From: Paramyrothecium sp. XJ0827
Lineage: Eukaryota > Ascomycota > Sordariomycetes > Hypocreales > Stachybotryaceae
Reading direction: 5' to 3'
NCBI GenBank assembly: GCA_020881915.1
Contig: JAJFPB010000004.1
Coordinates: 3,534,001-3,598,000 of the forward strand
Length of the DNA stretch: 64,000 nucleotides
The translations under genes were made by a program, and so were the position numbers. Below, piece after piece: positions 1-11,143 of the stretch. The stretch's first letter is position 1, and each line of letters begins with the position of its first letter. A model generated the notes under the pieces. The model ran no database searches. It was not told the origin of the DNA and saw only the letters and a list, made by a program, of their open reading frames with translations.

Positions 1-1649
1 GCTGCCTGTGCTTCCCAAAGGAGTTCCGAGTCATCAACGAAGTCGTCATCAACATCATACTGATCCTCTTTGAAGTTCCGCTTCTTCTTCGGCTTGGCGG
101 TGGCGTCCGGTCCGCTTGTGCCACCGTTCTCTGGATTGCTAGCTTCACCATCGGACAAATCGACAGACATTTCGTCACCAGACTCGCGTCCCGATTCGAT
201 CTTCTCCAGCGACGCTGCGGCGGCCGCAATACGGGCTTTGCGGTCTCGGTTGGCGGCCAGTCGTGGATGCAAGGCGTCCCAGCCGTATCGTTCCTCTGCC
301 ATGCGCAGGAAATTAACGTATTTATTGGTCTCCCCAGCCTGAATCGGAATGTTGAGCATAATGGTAGGGGCTTCGGTTTCCTCTCCAGGTCGCGCCTTGC
401 CGAAATCCAGGATTGACCTCTCATCCGGCTCGTTTAGAACATCATCCAAGTTATCCGTTTTGGGTGTAGAAACACCAGCGTTTGGTTTCTGCTTGGGCGA
501 AACTTTCCTGACGGGACCATTGGAGATTGTGGTGAGATTCGAGTCCTTGACGACAATGCGCTGGACGGGCGGCGGCGGCGGCGGAGGTTCCTTTTTAGGT
601 TCTGGGGCGGGGGTTTTTGAAGTTGGAGTGGATGCTGCTGCCGGCTTGGAAGACTGGGATGGCGAAGCTGGGACGGACGATGACTCCTGCGCCTGTATCC
701 TGGACTGAGCGGAGCTGACAGGGAAACCCAAGTGCGTGTGGTTTGGTGATTTCAGCGGTGGCGCCTGAGGCTCAATGAGGCTTGCAATTGAAGGAGATCG
801 GCGAGTCAGTTGGCTAGGTGCTCGAGGCGACCCTGAAGTAGAGAAAGGATTGTGGGGGGTGACAGTCTCACGGACGGGATCATAGTTGCCGCGAATTGGA
901 TCATACTTCTGCCCACTGGTGCGCAGCGGTACAGAGGCGGACTGGGCCGGGGGGTCGGAATTAAGGATGTTTTGCATGGAGCCAGGATAGCCCTCCCGTT
1001 TGGGCAATTTTGGGGAATAATGCTGCTCGGGGAGCTGGTGGTGGAGCGTCGAGGGGGATGGAGACGAGACAGAGGTGTTGTGTGGTTGATGCGAGGAGAC
1101 CAGGCCAGCAGGAGCGAGAGAGCGGGAGGATGGTGAAGGGGCGACGGAAGGCGGCGCACTCGCCGGGGCTGGAGATTCGGCCTCGACATCGGAGGCAGGC
1201 GCAAGCTTTCGCTTTCTTTGAATGGGAGGCGCATTAGGGTCTCGAGGCTTCCTTGGCTTCCGCACTTTTGGCTGGTCCGAGCCGTCACCCGTCTTGGGCT
1301 TAACAACTGTCCCGGGCTTCCGCCCCGGCTTCTTGCGAGGTACTCCAGCAGCCGTCAGCTGCACCCACTTGCCGTCAATCATGGCGTAGCGTTTTTGCTG
1401 TCCGTTGCTGCTACTGGTGGTGGTGGTGGTTTGATACTGTGAGTAAGGTGGTTGAGCACCCTGTTGTTGGAGCTGGCGCTGGCGCTGCTCGTTCCCTACG
1501 ACAATTTCCTCCATGTCGGCAGGGTTGGGCGGGCGGCCAGCGGCCTGGCGCGACGGAGACCCGGGCTCGGATAGCGAGCCAGAGGGAGGGGAGGAGAGCT
1601 CTCCGGCAGACGAGTCGTACCTCATGGACGAGTCTGCATACGCGGCCAT
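1..1649 (-). CDS. HPC2: Hpc2/ubinuclein-like HIR histone chaperone subunit (3' part outside window)
   Basis: Reading the minus strand from the ATG at 1649 (context caccATGG) gives one uninterrupted frame of about 549 residues that runs off the window start, so the C-terminus is missing. Most of it is low-complexity and Ser/Pro/Gln-rich. A basic AT-hook-like stretch (KKPGRKPG) lies near residues 100-110, followed by a Lys/Arg/Pro-rich segment. Just before the window edge comes an acidic motif reading DQYDVDDDFVDDSELLWE. This is the signature of the Hpc2-related domain of Hpc2/ubinuclein, which contacts the Hir/HIRA core. The HIR complex is known to deposit H3-H4 independently of replication and to repress histone genes. 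No intron is needed. The assignment rests on that one strongly diagnostic motif; the remainder is too low in complexity to help. The symbol follows yeast usage. Confidence 0.82.
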   Translation of the reverse strand, partial: MAAYADSSMRYDSSAGELSSPPSGSLSEPGSPSRQAAGRPPNPADMEEIVVGNEQRQRQLQQQGAQPPYSQYQTTTTTSSSNGQQKRYAMIDGKWVQLTAAGVPRKKPGRKPGTVVKPKTGDGSDQPKVRKPRKPRDPNAPPIQRKRKLAPASDVEAESPAPASAPPSVAPSPSSRSLAPAGLVSSHQPHNTSVSSPSPSTLHHQLPEQHYSPKLPKREGYPGSMQNILNSDPPAQSASVPLRTSGQKYDPIRGNYDPVRETVTPHNPFSTSGSPRAPSQLTRRSPSIASLIEPQAPPLKSPNHTHLGFPVSSAQSRIQAQESSSVPASPSQSSKPAAASTPTSKTPAPEPKKEPPPPPPPVQRIVVKDSNLTTISNGPVRKVSPKQKPNAGVSTPKTDNLDDVLNEPDERSILDFGKARPGEETEAPTIMLNIPIQAGETNKYVNFLRMAEERYGWDALHPRLAANRDRKARIAAAAASLEKIESGRESGDEMSVDLSDGEASNPENGGTSGPDATAKPKKKRNFKEDQYDVDDDFVDDSELLWEAQA

Positions 1650-4600
1650 GGTGTTGTATTAGGATTAGATAAGGAAGATGAGATGCGACACCCCTGTGAC
1701 CCCTGCGCTGCGCGGATGCACGAACACCAAAGACTTGCGCGCAGTGCGGGTAAAGTCGGCCAAAATGTGTCAAAGTGGGCGCGGATTAACGTTTGTGCAT
1801 GCTAGGTTTGATGCAGAGCCGTCAAGAAAACAAGAAACAAGAGAGGTGAAAAGAGAGAAAGCGAGACGCGGAGCCGTGAGAAGAGCGTTGATTCACGAAT
1901 GGTCCAAGGTCGAGGCGGAGCTACCACCAACAATTTACTGCTGAATGGGTGATGCGTGATGTGACGGTCGACGAAGTGGTGCAACGTAACTGGTTGGTTG
2001 GCGGATGGGGCTAAAGTGTGGAGCCGGACGTGGGAATAGCTTCACGACTTGCGGGAGTTGGGTGGTCGGGCGGACAAAACTCCAACGAATGCGGCGCGAA
2101 CAATGCGGAAATAGAGCGTCGTGTGAGGGCTCGGAGAGGGTTCAATGGCAGGAAAATGTGCAGCAGGGCCAGTTGCACAAAATCGCGATGCTTGTAGGAT
2201 GGCGCAGACGAGATCGGAATGGCAATTTGATGAAAAAAGGCGAATCTTGAAGTGTTTTTTGCGATGTTTTGCGGAGGAAAAAGGTTAAGGAAAGGGGGAA
2301 GGGAAATGGGAAAAAGATTGGAAGGTGGGAGGGGGGCGGGAAGGGGGAAGGAGATGGGTTAAGGCAGACGGAGATGGCTACAATTTTTCGGCAAAGACGT
2401 CGACATTTCTTTTCCAGCGCTGCTGCAAGAAACGAGAGAGAAAAAACGGGGCAGCAAGGCAAGGCAAGGTGTGTGCACACGAAGGGGAGTAAGAAAGGAA
2501 GGACCAGACCATCTTCGACGAGACGGGACATCATGGGCGAACCTAATGGGGGAGCCTTTTTTCTTCTCTGCGACTGACCTATTCAGCGTGACCAAAAACA
2601 CCATGAACGAGGGAAACTGGGCTGGGCCCGGGGGGCGTGTGAGGGAACAAGGGACCGGCGGGATGTGCCAGGCAGAGAGAGAGAGAGGGAAGCGCAGGCA
2701 AGAGTCCGAGGTAGGTACCTCGCTTGGGTCGAGACACGACACGCTCAACACCACCAGCAAAGATGGGAACGACCACGATCTTGGGCCTCTAGGGAACGGT
2801 CAAGCACCAGCAACTAGCGCCGGAAGTGCCTACAGCACAAGACGGCTCGATATGGTTGGAGGGGAAGACGAAGGGGGGATGGATGGATGGGGGGCAGCAG
2901 ATGATGATTTGAATGGGTCCAGTGTCAGCCGGGGATCCAAGCATTGATACCGGGACGAGGACCAGAGGGAAGGAAAATAAGACAAAAGGCAGAATAAACA
3001 CCAGTCCGGGTCGGCAATTGCTGTACTGTGCTGCGAGGATGGCGGCCCGGGTAGCACAAGTACCGTTGTTGTTCCCCCAAGCCTCATCTCAATCCATCAA
3101 GCCTCCCCATTCTTCAAAACCATCGGAAATCGATACCCTGGTTTAGCTCTCCTGTCCTCCCCACACACCCCTTGCGCTATTCCCGTCCCGCAGGATCGAA
3201 CGTTGGAAGCCAACGTACCAAAACGAGCCACTTGTGTGTATTGGCCATGCCGACAAGGATCGTATTTAAGTTCCTGTACGGAGCAATGCTGGAGAGCAAA
3301 AGAGGGGTGGGGGGTGAGCCCAACGCATGTCTGGCCTAATTGGGATTAGATGTCGACGTGTTGGCGCAGGAGAACGGGGTGTAGGAAATGACATTTTTTT
3401 GGAATGGAGGCTAGCCAAGGACAATCTTTTTCCCACCCCCCCCGGCCCTTGCGGTTCGTTTCTGCTGTGCCTGATTCAGACGACCCGAGAAGCGCGCTGC
3501 AGCTGCACCTCACCGACCACTGCTCACCTGCAAACCGGCCGGCTTACGTGTGGCTGTTCGCGTTACGTGATCAGGACGCAACGTCAGCCGTCGACGTTGA
3601 GGTGGTTCCTTTCATCAATCAACATGACTTTGCGTCAAGTCGCAGGTTTTGTTTCTTTTGCGCCGGTTTGACGCTCCAGCCCATCACTTGCGACGGTGCA
3701 GGCTCTTCGAAAAATCTAGAATACGGGCTACATTGGACTGACTGGTGGTGCGACTCGTAACGCGCCTCTTCACCGCCGAGACAAGACACTTTTTAGCAGC
3801 AGCTAGACAGAGTAGCGAGAGGGGAAAAGCCCGCAATCTTTTGTCGTAAATCTCACCTACGCACACACCTGGGGTTTGCAATGCACGGTTGGTTGTGGCA
3901 CAGTTCATGCTTGTCCCCAAACAAGTTGGAGACACATGTCGCTCGTTATGAGCTGTAACCAGTTCAGTGTCACATGCGACCGCTTGGCATCGTTGGCAAA
4001 CTGAGTATCTGTATTAATTCTGCCTTCTTTTCCCTTTGAACAAAGCAGGGTACACTATTGTCGCTCAACCTTGTTTAAATAATAACTTCAAAAATTGTTT
4101 GTCAGATTTTGCATGAGGTCTTTTTCCTTTTTTTTCCCCTGTCCCTTCGCGACCAGCCTTTTTATTCATTTTCTGTTGGAAAAAGCAAATATGAGTGGAT
4201 CTCAACACGTGTTGGGGATGTTGCGCGCTTTGGCCGACTTTCTCAACTGCAGCATTATGCGAGCGCAATGAAATCGGTAACACGTTCAATGTCTTAGCTT
4301 TCTCCGCAGCATGTCTCTGTGTGCATCTCAGGCTCAGACAGACCGGTGCAACTGCACAACACACGTAGACGGTTATTTTAACCTTTTGTGCCTCCGTCTT
4401 CCCATTGCTAAGAGATCTTGAGTTGTAGAAAAGATCGACGCTAATGCATATGCGAAGTTGGTGTGGCTGTGCGTGGCATGTGAACCCCAGGTCAAATGCA
4501 CGGTGCTTTGAGCTGCACTGAAAGATAAATCCTCCGTAACACGTACCGGTACTAAAAACTTAGCTCCAACCCACAGTGAATTGTCGAGATACCTTACGCA

Positions 4601-5319
4601 AAATTGACGTAACAGATACCCTGCACACAGGACGCAGAGGAAAAATCGGTGTGAAATTACACAGCGTTCCCTGCCTTCCGTGTCCTACGAACTGCTTAGC
4701 TCAAGGCTCTTGACAGATTACCATTGGCCAGATAGCGTCTTACATGAGCTTGAGCCCCCCTTTCAAGTACCTTACCTTATATTAATAACGTGTCGTAGCA
4801 CAGAGGTAGCAATCTCTCCGAGAGAAGAAAAACAAAAGTACAACAACGTATCGCAAAATAGATCGGTATTATCGCAACGTAGTCTAGGAACATGGTTGTT
4901 CTTTTTCATTCAGTATTTCCATACTCTTTCCTCCACATTCGTGTTGCCGGTCTTGTTTCCTGTTGCTACCTTATTTTACCAATCAAGCGAAACAGTGCGG
5001 GTTAGCCAGCACCCCATTGGAAGAAGAGAGGCTCAATACTGTACAAAGAATCGACGAGTGAGACCAAAAAGGTACCTTGGCCGCCAAGTCCCTATATTAT
5101 TCGATTTGGTCTGCATCAGTACCCACCGTGGCTTGCGAGGTACCGCGAAGAAGGGAGCCTCGCCCGATCAGGCATTTCACGTGGCGAGGAAGCTAAGGTA
5201 ATCAAGCTGGTGGGGAAACAAGAGAACTGCCCCGCCAGAACATTCAGAAAATTGTCAACTGCATGACAAGCACTCCTGTGGCGTTTGCTTGTCCAGACAC
5301 CTCAGCAGCTCTTGGGACC
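1650..5319. other. Intergenic region between divergent HPC2 and RPAP1-like genes
   Basis: About 3.7 kb without a recognisable gene. The left part (about 1,800-3,000) is purine-rich on the plus strand and yields only low-complexity open frames. The right part is more AT-rich. Close to the downstream gene are a TACCTTACCTTA motif (4768-4779) and GGTACC-type palindromes (around 5080 and 5137), which belong to the recurrent motif family described in the findings. It probably holds the leaders and promoters of both flanking genes, since they are transcribed away from each other. Confidence 0.5.
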
Positions 5320-6534
5320 ATGGATTTGATCGGTGAGATCGTCGAACGGGATCTCAGCGGTAAGAAACCCGTAGAGTTTTCCGACGTTCCCAGCACTACT
5401 GGGTTTCCTCAGCTGAAGAAGCGATGGACCCAGTCGGCATTCAAGCAACGACGAGCTGGCGGCGCCCAAGCCAGCAACTCGCCCAATCCTGCACCCTCTG
5501 AACCCAGCAGTGATCATGCGAAGCCAGATCGCAATGCTACAGCTCATATGAGCTTTGATCAAGTGGAGCGAAATCGGATCGACCAGGAGAACCGTCAAAA
5601 GTTGGACAACATGAGCCCTCAAGAAATCGCCCAGGCACAGGAAGATTTGATGACTGGGTTGAATCCTGCTCTTATTCAAAGACTACTTCGCCGTGCCAAT
5701 ATTGATGAACCATCTTCATCCTCGCCGTTTGACTCGGCCGTGTCTGGCCATACGACGAGCTCACAGCCAGTACCCGAAATCAAAATCGACGACACCTCCA
5801 AACCCGCTATCGTTAGAGCGCAGTCCACCACCGCTCCCGCGAATGTCACCGAGCCAACTCCTGATGTTGAGGTTGCAGCTGAAGATAGGGAGCCTCAGGA
5901 ACCTCCTTCAGATATCCCGCCTCAGCATTCTACCCATTTCCCAGCTCCTCCGAAAGTTCCGGATCTAGATCCTACTGACCCGGATTTTCTTGCGAACCTC
6001 CACGAAAAATATTTCCCTGACCTTCCTGCAGACCCAAGCAAATTAGCTTGGATGGCTCCAGTTCCGACCGAGAACAGTCCTGCAGACAAGGAGTCACCCT
6101 ACTATCCTCACCCCGAAATTAGCATTTCTGCCCTACGATTCGACTTCCGCGGTCGTTTTCTCACACCGAGGATTAGCAGATCAATCCCAACATCAAAAGG
6201 ACTTCATCATCATGGAGTAGCGCCGGAATCTGCAGGGTATACAATCGCAGAACTGGCACATCTTGCAAGAAGCGCGGTGCCTGCTCAGAGGTGTATCGCA
6301 TATCAAACTCTCGGACGGATACTCTACCGTCTGGGTCGAGGAGAATGGGGTACAACTGCTGATGACCCGATAGCGATGGGCATTTGGGCCTCAATGAAGG
6401 AGGGACGGGTTCTCGACAGTCTTACCGAGGCAGCAATGAACGAGGGGGGCCACCGAGGTAGCCGAGCTTATGCGACCGAGGCCATGTGGCTCTTTGAGAA
6501 GGGCGGTTGGAAAGAGAAGTTCAAAGGACGCTGA
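5320..6534 (+). CDS. RPAP1-like protein (yeast Rba50 family)
   Basis: Single-exon gene of 404 residues. The N-terminus MDLIGEIVERD resembles the start of yeast Rba50, and its ATG at 5320 has a strong context (gaccATGG). I therefore prefer it to an in-frame ATG 57 nt upstream at 5263, which has a weak context. Residues about 77-127 form a charged helical block (ERNRIDQENRQKLDNMSPQE, then a second part containing NPALIQRLLRR) matching the RPAP1 N-terminal domain. Around residue 271 ALRFDFRGRFL matches the start of the RPAP1 C-terminal domain. Members of this family assist assembly or nuclear import of RNA polymerase II. The central region is Pro/Ser-rich and probably disordered. It is much shorter than animal RPAP1, as is usual in fungi. 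It diverges from HPC2 upstream. Confidence 0.88.
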   Translation: MDLIGEIVERDLSGKKPVEFSDVPSTTGFPQLKKRWTQSAFKQRRAGGAQASNSPNPAPSEPSSDHAKPDRNATAHMSFDQVERNRIDQENRQKLDNMSPQEIAQAQEDLMTGLNPALIQRLLRRANIDEPSSSSPFDSAVSGHTTSSQPVPEIKIDDTSKPAIVRAQSTTAPANVTEPTPDVEVAAEDREPQEPPSDIPPQHSTHFPAPPKVPDLDPTDPDFLANLHEKYFPDLPADPSKLAWMAPVPTENSPADKESPYYPHPEISISALRFDFRGRFLTPRISRSIPTSKGLHHHGVAPESAGYTIAELAHLARSAVPAQRCIAYQTLGRILYRLGRGEWGTTADDPIAMGIWASMKEGRVLDSLTEAAMNEGGHRGSRAYATEAMWLFEKGGWKEKFKGR

Positions 6535-8352
6535 GCTTGCTCCTCAGTAACGGGGCTATCGCTAATGATGGCCGCCTGCTACAATCATATCAACAACACC
6601 AACGCATTACCGCTCATATCCCAAAGCTTCTGTGGAGGACGGTGTTTTCGAGACGAAGCTGTGCTTCCATTCAGGCACGTCATAAATGCGCCCAGCGTAC
6701 GGTGCAAGGGTTGGCTGCGCCGACACGCCGCTTCCTTTCGCTCAGCACGATGAAAACGTTAACGGATACCCAAAACTTCCGACTCATTTGGACCACTGGC
6801 GAGACCGCTGTTCGAAGCTTAAAAGAGACTCTAAATAAAAACTCGGCCACTCACACCACAGCCCAATTGTGTTGCAGGCGCGCCATTATCAGTGGGTTTG
6901 CCTCTTGCTTATGTGGGGAATTAGCTATCAGAAATAGTCAATGGGCCACGGGACACAAAATGCATTCTCCATTGACTAGAACATATACCAGAGGACTGTA
7001 ACCGACTCATGATAGGATCGCATCTCAATTTAGCAGCACTTTGTGCCATGAGTTCTGAAACACTTTGAATCTGTAGCATTCGTAAACTCTGCATGTTGCG
7101 ATTTTGGTGGGTCCTCTGCTTTGATCATCAATGCATCTGGGTCCTCCCCTTTCTAGCGGCCATGCATAATTTAGATTTCTAGGCGCAAAAGAAAACCCTG
7201 ATAGCCAATTACGTGTGCAATGCTCAGTAAGCGACCGGATGCTCACCGCATGCAGCGCTCATGAGTTTAGCGATTGTGCTGACACGTCGAGATGTCAGAG
7301 CATTTTTGTGAGACACCTGAGCTTAGACGTCCAGGTACCGTAAGGTAAGGTAGGTATAGGGATAAAAATCAAATTCTACTGGATTATCGTAACTGCAAGC
7401 ATGTTGAAGCACCTCGTAATTTCAGTGCCCGCCGTACCGTACCTTATCCTACTGGGTACCTGGGCTGATAAGGTTGAGCTTCACCAGCTCCATCAGGCGC
7501 CAAACCCACGCTTACAGGGGACGCAGAGCCCTACAACGCCTTCCCGTAGGCTTAGGCCCCGGCCTGCTCGCGGCTCCGGGGGGCCCATGCTAAGCCTGAT
7601 CGATTGGTTGCACAACTACCGGAAGTCCATTCTCGCCCAAGACCCCACCAAAGTGTGGCTGGTCGGCGCCCGCCAAAAGCCCACAGCCCACAGCGGGTGC
7701 CGCGGGGGTACGTACCGCCGTGTGCCAGTCAAAGGGGGAAAAAACTGTCACAAAAAAAACATCACCCACACTCCGCCATCCTCGACTCCGTTTCTTTCTT
7801 CATCCCACAGCGAAACGGCACCGCCGCGCCAATCCCCCCCCCCCGTTCCCGTACCGGGCGCTTGCCTCCCTCCCCTTTACTTCTCTTCTGGCATCTGTTC
7901 TTCACTCCGATCCTTTCGTGCGTCCAACATTGTTGCTGCTGCCGCCGCCGCTGTAATTGCTCGTACCCCAAACATCTCTCCGCCACATTCGGTCCGTCCA
8001 AGGAGAGCATAGCCATTCAGAGCCTTTGTCAACAAGGATCCCCTCCTGCAGACAGAGCAACGCGGTGACAACGACTTCGATCGACTCTTCGTACCGCCGA
8101 AGCAACAGATATATCTCCTCGCTCTCGCAAAGTGCCCCAATCGGTGACTCGCCACCTTGCTTGTCCCGTACAATCTTACCACTCCTGAGCGTTGCCTTGA
8201 TCGCCAAGAATTCGACACCCGGCTTTGTGCCAAAACACCAGAAGACGAATCAAAACCAAGCCCCTTACAAAAATCGGACGGGACCTTGTGCGCCGACTTT
8301 ACCTCAACCACTGCAAACATCTCCTCCCCAGATCCTGTGACTTTGACTAGCC
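6535..8352. other. Intergenic region and eIF2A leader
   Basis: About 1.8 kb without a convincing gene. A cluster of TAAGGTA/GGTACC motifs lies at 7334-7357 and 7433-7460. Downstream, 7740-7930 is rich in C and T on the plus strand (including a run of C near 7830), as is common in fungal promoters and leaders of highly expressed genes. It probably contains the core promoter and 5' UTR of eIF2A. Confidence 0.45.
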
Positions 8353-10474
8353 ATGGCATCTCCGTTGCAGTTCGCCTACCGAACCCAGAAGACCATCGGT
8401 GTCTTTGACGCCGCGCCCGTCTACGAGTCCCTCGCTGGGTTCATTAAGCCCGAGGGAAACCTGCGGTGCTGTGCTTACTCTCCCTGTGGTCGCTTCTTCG
8501 GCTGGGCCTCGCCCGATGCCGTCATCGTCGTGGACGCTTCGACTGGAAGCGAAACCCTGCGTCTTCCCATCGTCAACGTCTACGAGTTAGGCTTCTCGCC
8601 TCGCGGCAGCTTCCTCATCACCTTTGAGCGACCTGGTAAGGACGAGGCTGGCGACGCGACGAAGAACCTCAAGGTCTGGCACACCATTGAGGAAGGCGTG
8701 GCTGGCTCTGACAAGCTGCCCCTGGGTCAATTTGTGCAAAAGCAACAAGGCAACTGGAACCTCCAGTACGCTGCCGACGAGAAATACTGTGCCCGCCTTG
8801 TCACCAACGAGGTGCAGTTCTTTGAAAGCCACAACTTCAGCAATGTGTGGAACAAGCTCCGCGTTGAGGGTGTTGCCAGCTTCGCCCTTGCACCTGGAAG
8901 CCAGAACCATGCTGTCGCAGTATTTGTGCCCGAACGCAAGGTGAGTCTTCGGCCACATTGATAGGTACTTCGATGTAGTTACTGATACCAATTAGGGTCA
9001 ACCCGCCGCTGTGAAAGTCTTCAACGTGCCCCTGTTCAACAGCCCGATCTCACAGAAGACCTTTTTCAAGGGTGACAAGGTCCAGCTCAAGTGGAACAAG
9101 CAGGGCTCGAGCCTTCTCGTGCTCGCCCAGACCGAGGTCGACAAGACTGGCAAGAGCTACTATGGCGAGACCACGCTATATCTGCTGAGCACAAACGGCC
9201 AATTCGACGCTCGCGTTAGTCTCGATAAGGAGGGACCCATCCACGACGTTTCTTGGTCCCCCAACTCTCGGGAATTCGGTGTTGTTTACGGTTACATGCC
9301 GGCCAAGGCGACCATTTTCAACCACCGTGCTGTGGCAACTCACTCTTTCCCTCTCGCACCCCGCAACACCATCACGTTCTCGCCAACCGGCAGATTCGTG
9401 CTGGTCGCAGGCTTCGGCAACCTTGCTGGACAAATCGACATATATGATCTGGAGAAGGATTTCCGCAAGGTCTGCACGATTGAGAGCGGTAACCCGAGTG
9501 TCTGTGAATGGAGCCCCGATAGTCGCTACATCATGACAGCAACAACCTCTCCGCGACTGCGTGTCGATAACGGCGTAAAGCTTTGGCACGTCAGCGGCCC
9601 ACTCATGTACAACGAAGATATGGTCGAGCTGTACAACGTGCTGTGGCGTCCTGTGGCCCCCGAAAGCATTGCAGCTGGTGATCCCTTGAGCCCAGTCCCG
9701 GCTCCGCACTCCACGGCCGCGACATATCTTGGGACTGTCAAGACTCCTAGCAAGCCTGCCGGTGCTTATCGCCCACCGGGAGCCCGTGGTCTCGCCACAC
9801 CTCTGCATTTCAAGCGCGAGGATGAAGGTGGCGCTGCGCACATCGCCAGCAACGGAACACCGGGCACTGCATCGAACGGCTTTGGCCGCCCCCGTCGTGG
9901 AATTCCCGGAGCCGAGCTAGCCGAGTCTGCGGGTCCGGCCATCCGAACCGTACCTGGCGCAGAGTCTACCGGTGACGATGCGCAGAAGAACAAGAACAAG
10001 AAGAGACGCGGTAAGAAGGGTGGAGAGGGTAGAGCCGAAGGCGAGGTCGGAGGGGGAGCGAGCCTCGCCCCCCCGCCGCGAGACTTCGGTCCCAGTTCAG
10101 GCAGCGATGGGCGCAGCCCCGAAAGACGTCATGGACCTGGCGGAAACCACGCTCGAGATCACCGCAGCCGCTCGCGCCGTCCGGATGGACGCAGCCGCAG
10201 CAACACTGACGGCCGGCCCCGAAGCAACACCCACCGAACTCATCCGCTTGCCGGGCAGAACCAGGATCAGGCCCCAGCTGCCAACGCCGGCGCGGATGCC
10301 TCCCAGAACCCCAATGCCAAGAAGATTCGCAGCCTGCAAAAGAAGGTTCGCGCCATCGAAGACCTGGAAATGCGTCTGGCTGGAGGGGAGAAGCTCGAGG
10401 ATACTCAGCTGAAGAAGATTAACACGAAGTCGTCGGTGTTGAAGGAGCTTGAAGGCTTGGAGCGCGAAAACTAA
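8353..10474 (+). CDS. Eukaryotic translation initiation factor eIF2A
   Basis: Two exons, 8353-8940 and 8996-10474, give 688 residues. The 55-nt intron has a GTGAGT donor and a TTAG acceptor, and splicing joins ERK to GQPAAVKVFNVP in frame. The N-terminal two thirds read as a WD-like beta-propeller (for example the CCAYSPCGRFFGWASPD and ISFSP/TFSPTGRF-like blades) characteristic of eIF2A. A basic, disordered Arg/Ser/Gly-rich linker follows (about residues 500-620), then a C-terminal charged helix (KKIRSLQKKVRAIEDLEMRL). eIF2A binds the 40S subunit and supports non-canonical or stress-related initiation. It is distinct from the eIF2-alpha subunit. Length and architecture are normal for fungi. 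The ATG context (agccATGG) is good. Confidence 0.95.
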
Positions 10475-11143
10475 GACGGAGGGTGTCAACTGCGATTGTG
10501 AGAGGAGGAACGTATGAACGCGGCACAGGCTTCTCTGCCCAGCGTGAGCTGTCTCACAGGGGTGCAGGGACACCAGGTTCTGGCCGCCACGCCAAGAGCG
10601 AGTACAAAATTCTCAGTGGATTTCTAGAGATCGTGAATGGGTTTCATGGGACGCAGGCAAAACTGTGCAGGAAGCTGTATAGATAGGGGCGCAACCACTG
10701 GGGCTGGCACTCCAATAATGCCGTCATTCCTCGGTGCAGGACCTCTGTTGGAAATTAAGCATAGCATGGAATACCAAGCATCTTGCCTGAGACGAGCAAC
10801 CCTTTTGTCTATCTAGTGAATGTTTGATTCTTCTCCAGGTTCTGGTAGACTTGGTGTGGTGTTCGGTGTGACACCTTGTGAGTGTTTTTTTCCCGCGGTG
10901 AGGTAAGTAGTTGTCGCGATGCACATCTGAGGACACTCTATCATCGAGTTTATATAGAAAAGAAACAGGTTCTTATTAGCCTAAACCTCAGAAGATTGGA
11001 TAATCATTTTTCACTCTAAAAACAGGCTAATGCCAGCGGGCTTTTGAACAGACATGAAGGCCGAAATGGGCAGCTGTCGGTAGGTTCTGAGTTATGTTAC
11101 GTTCTCTGAGTCGGCCACTTTGCAGAACCAGACTGTGCCTCCG
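10475..11143. other. Convergent intergenic region
   Basis: About 670 bp between the ends of eIF2A (plus) and the LtrA-like gene (minus). It presumably holds both 3' UTRs. I see no gene or repeat in it. Confidence 0.5.

Noticed and set aside
4680..5201. 173-codon plus-strand open frame upstream of the RPAP1-like gene
   Set aside because: Lacks an ATG at its start, has no motif, and runs through the TACCTTA promoter motif.
7401..8340. Several overlapping plus-strand open frames upstream of eIF2A
   Set aside because: C/T-rich leader and promoter sequence; all frames are low-complexity and none shows a domain.
9176..9841. 221-codon minus-strand open frame
   Set aside because: Antisense to eIF2A exon 2; no recognisable motif.
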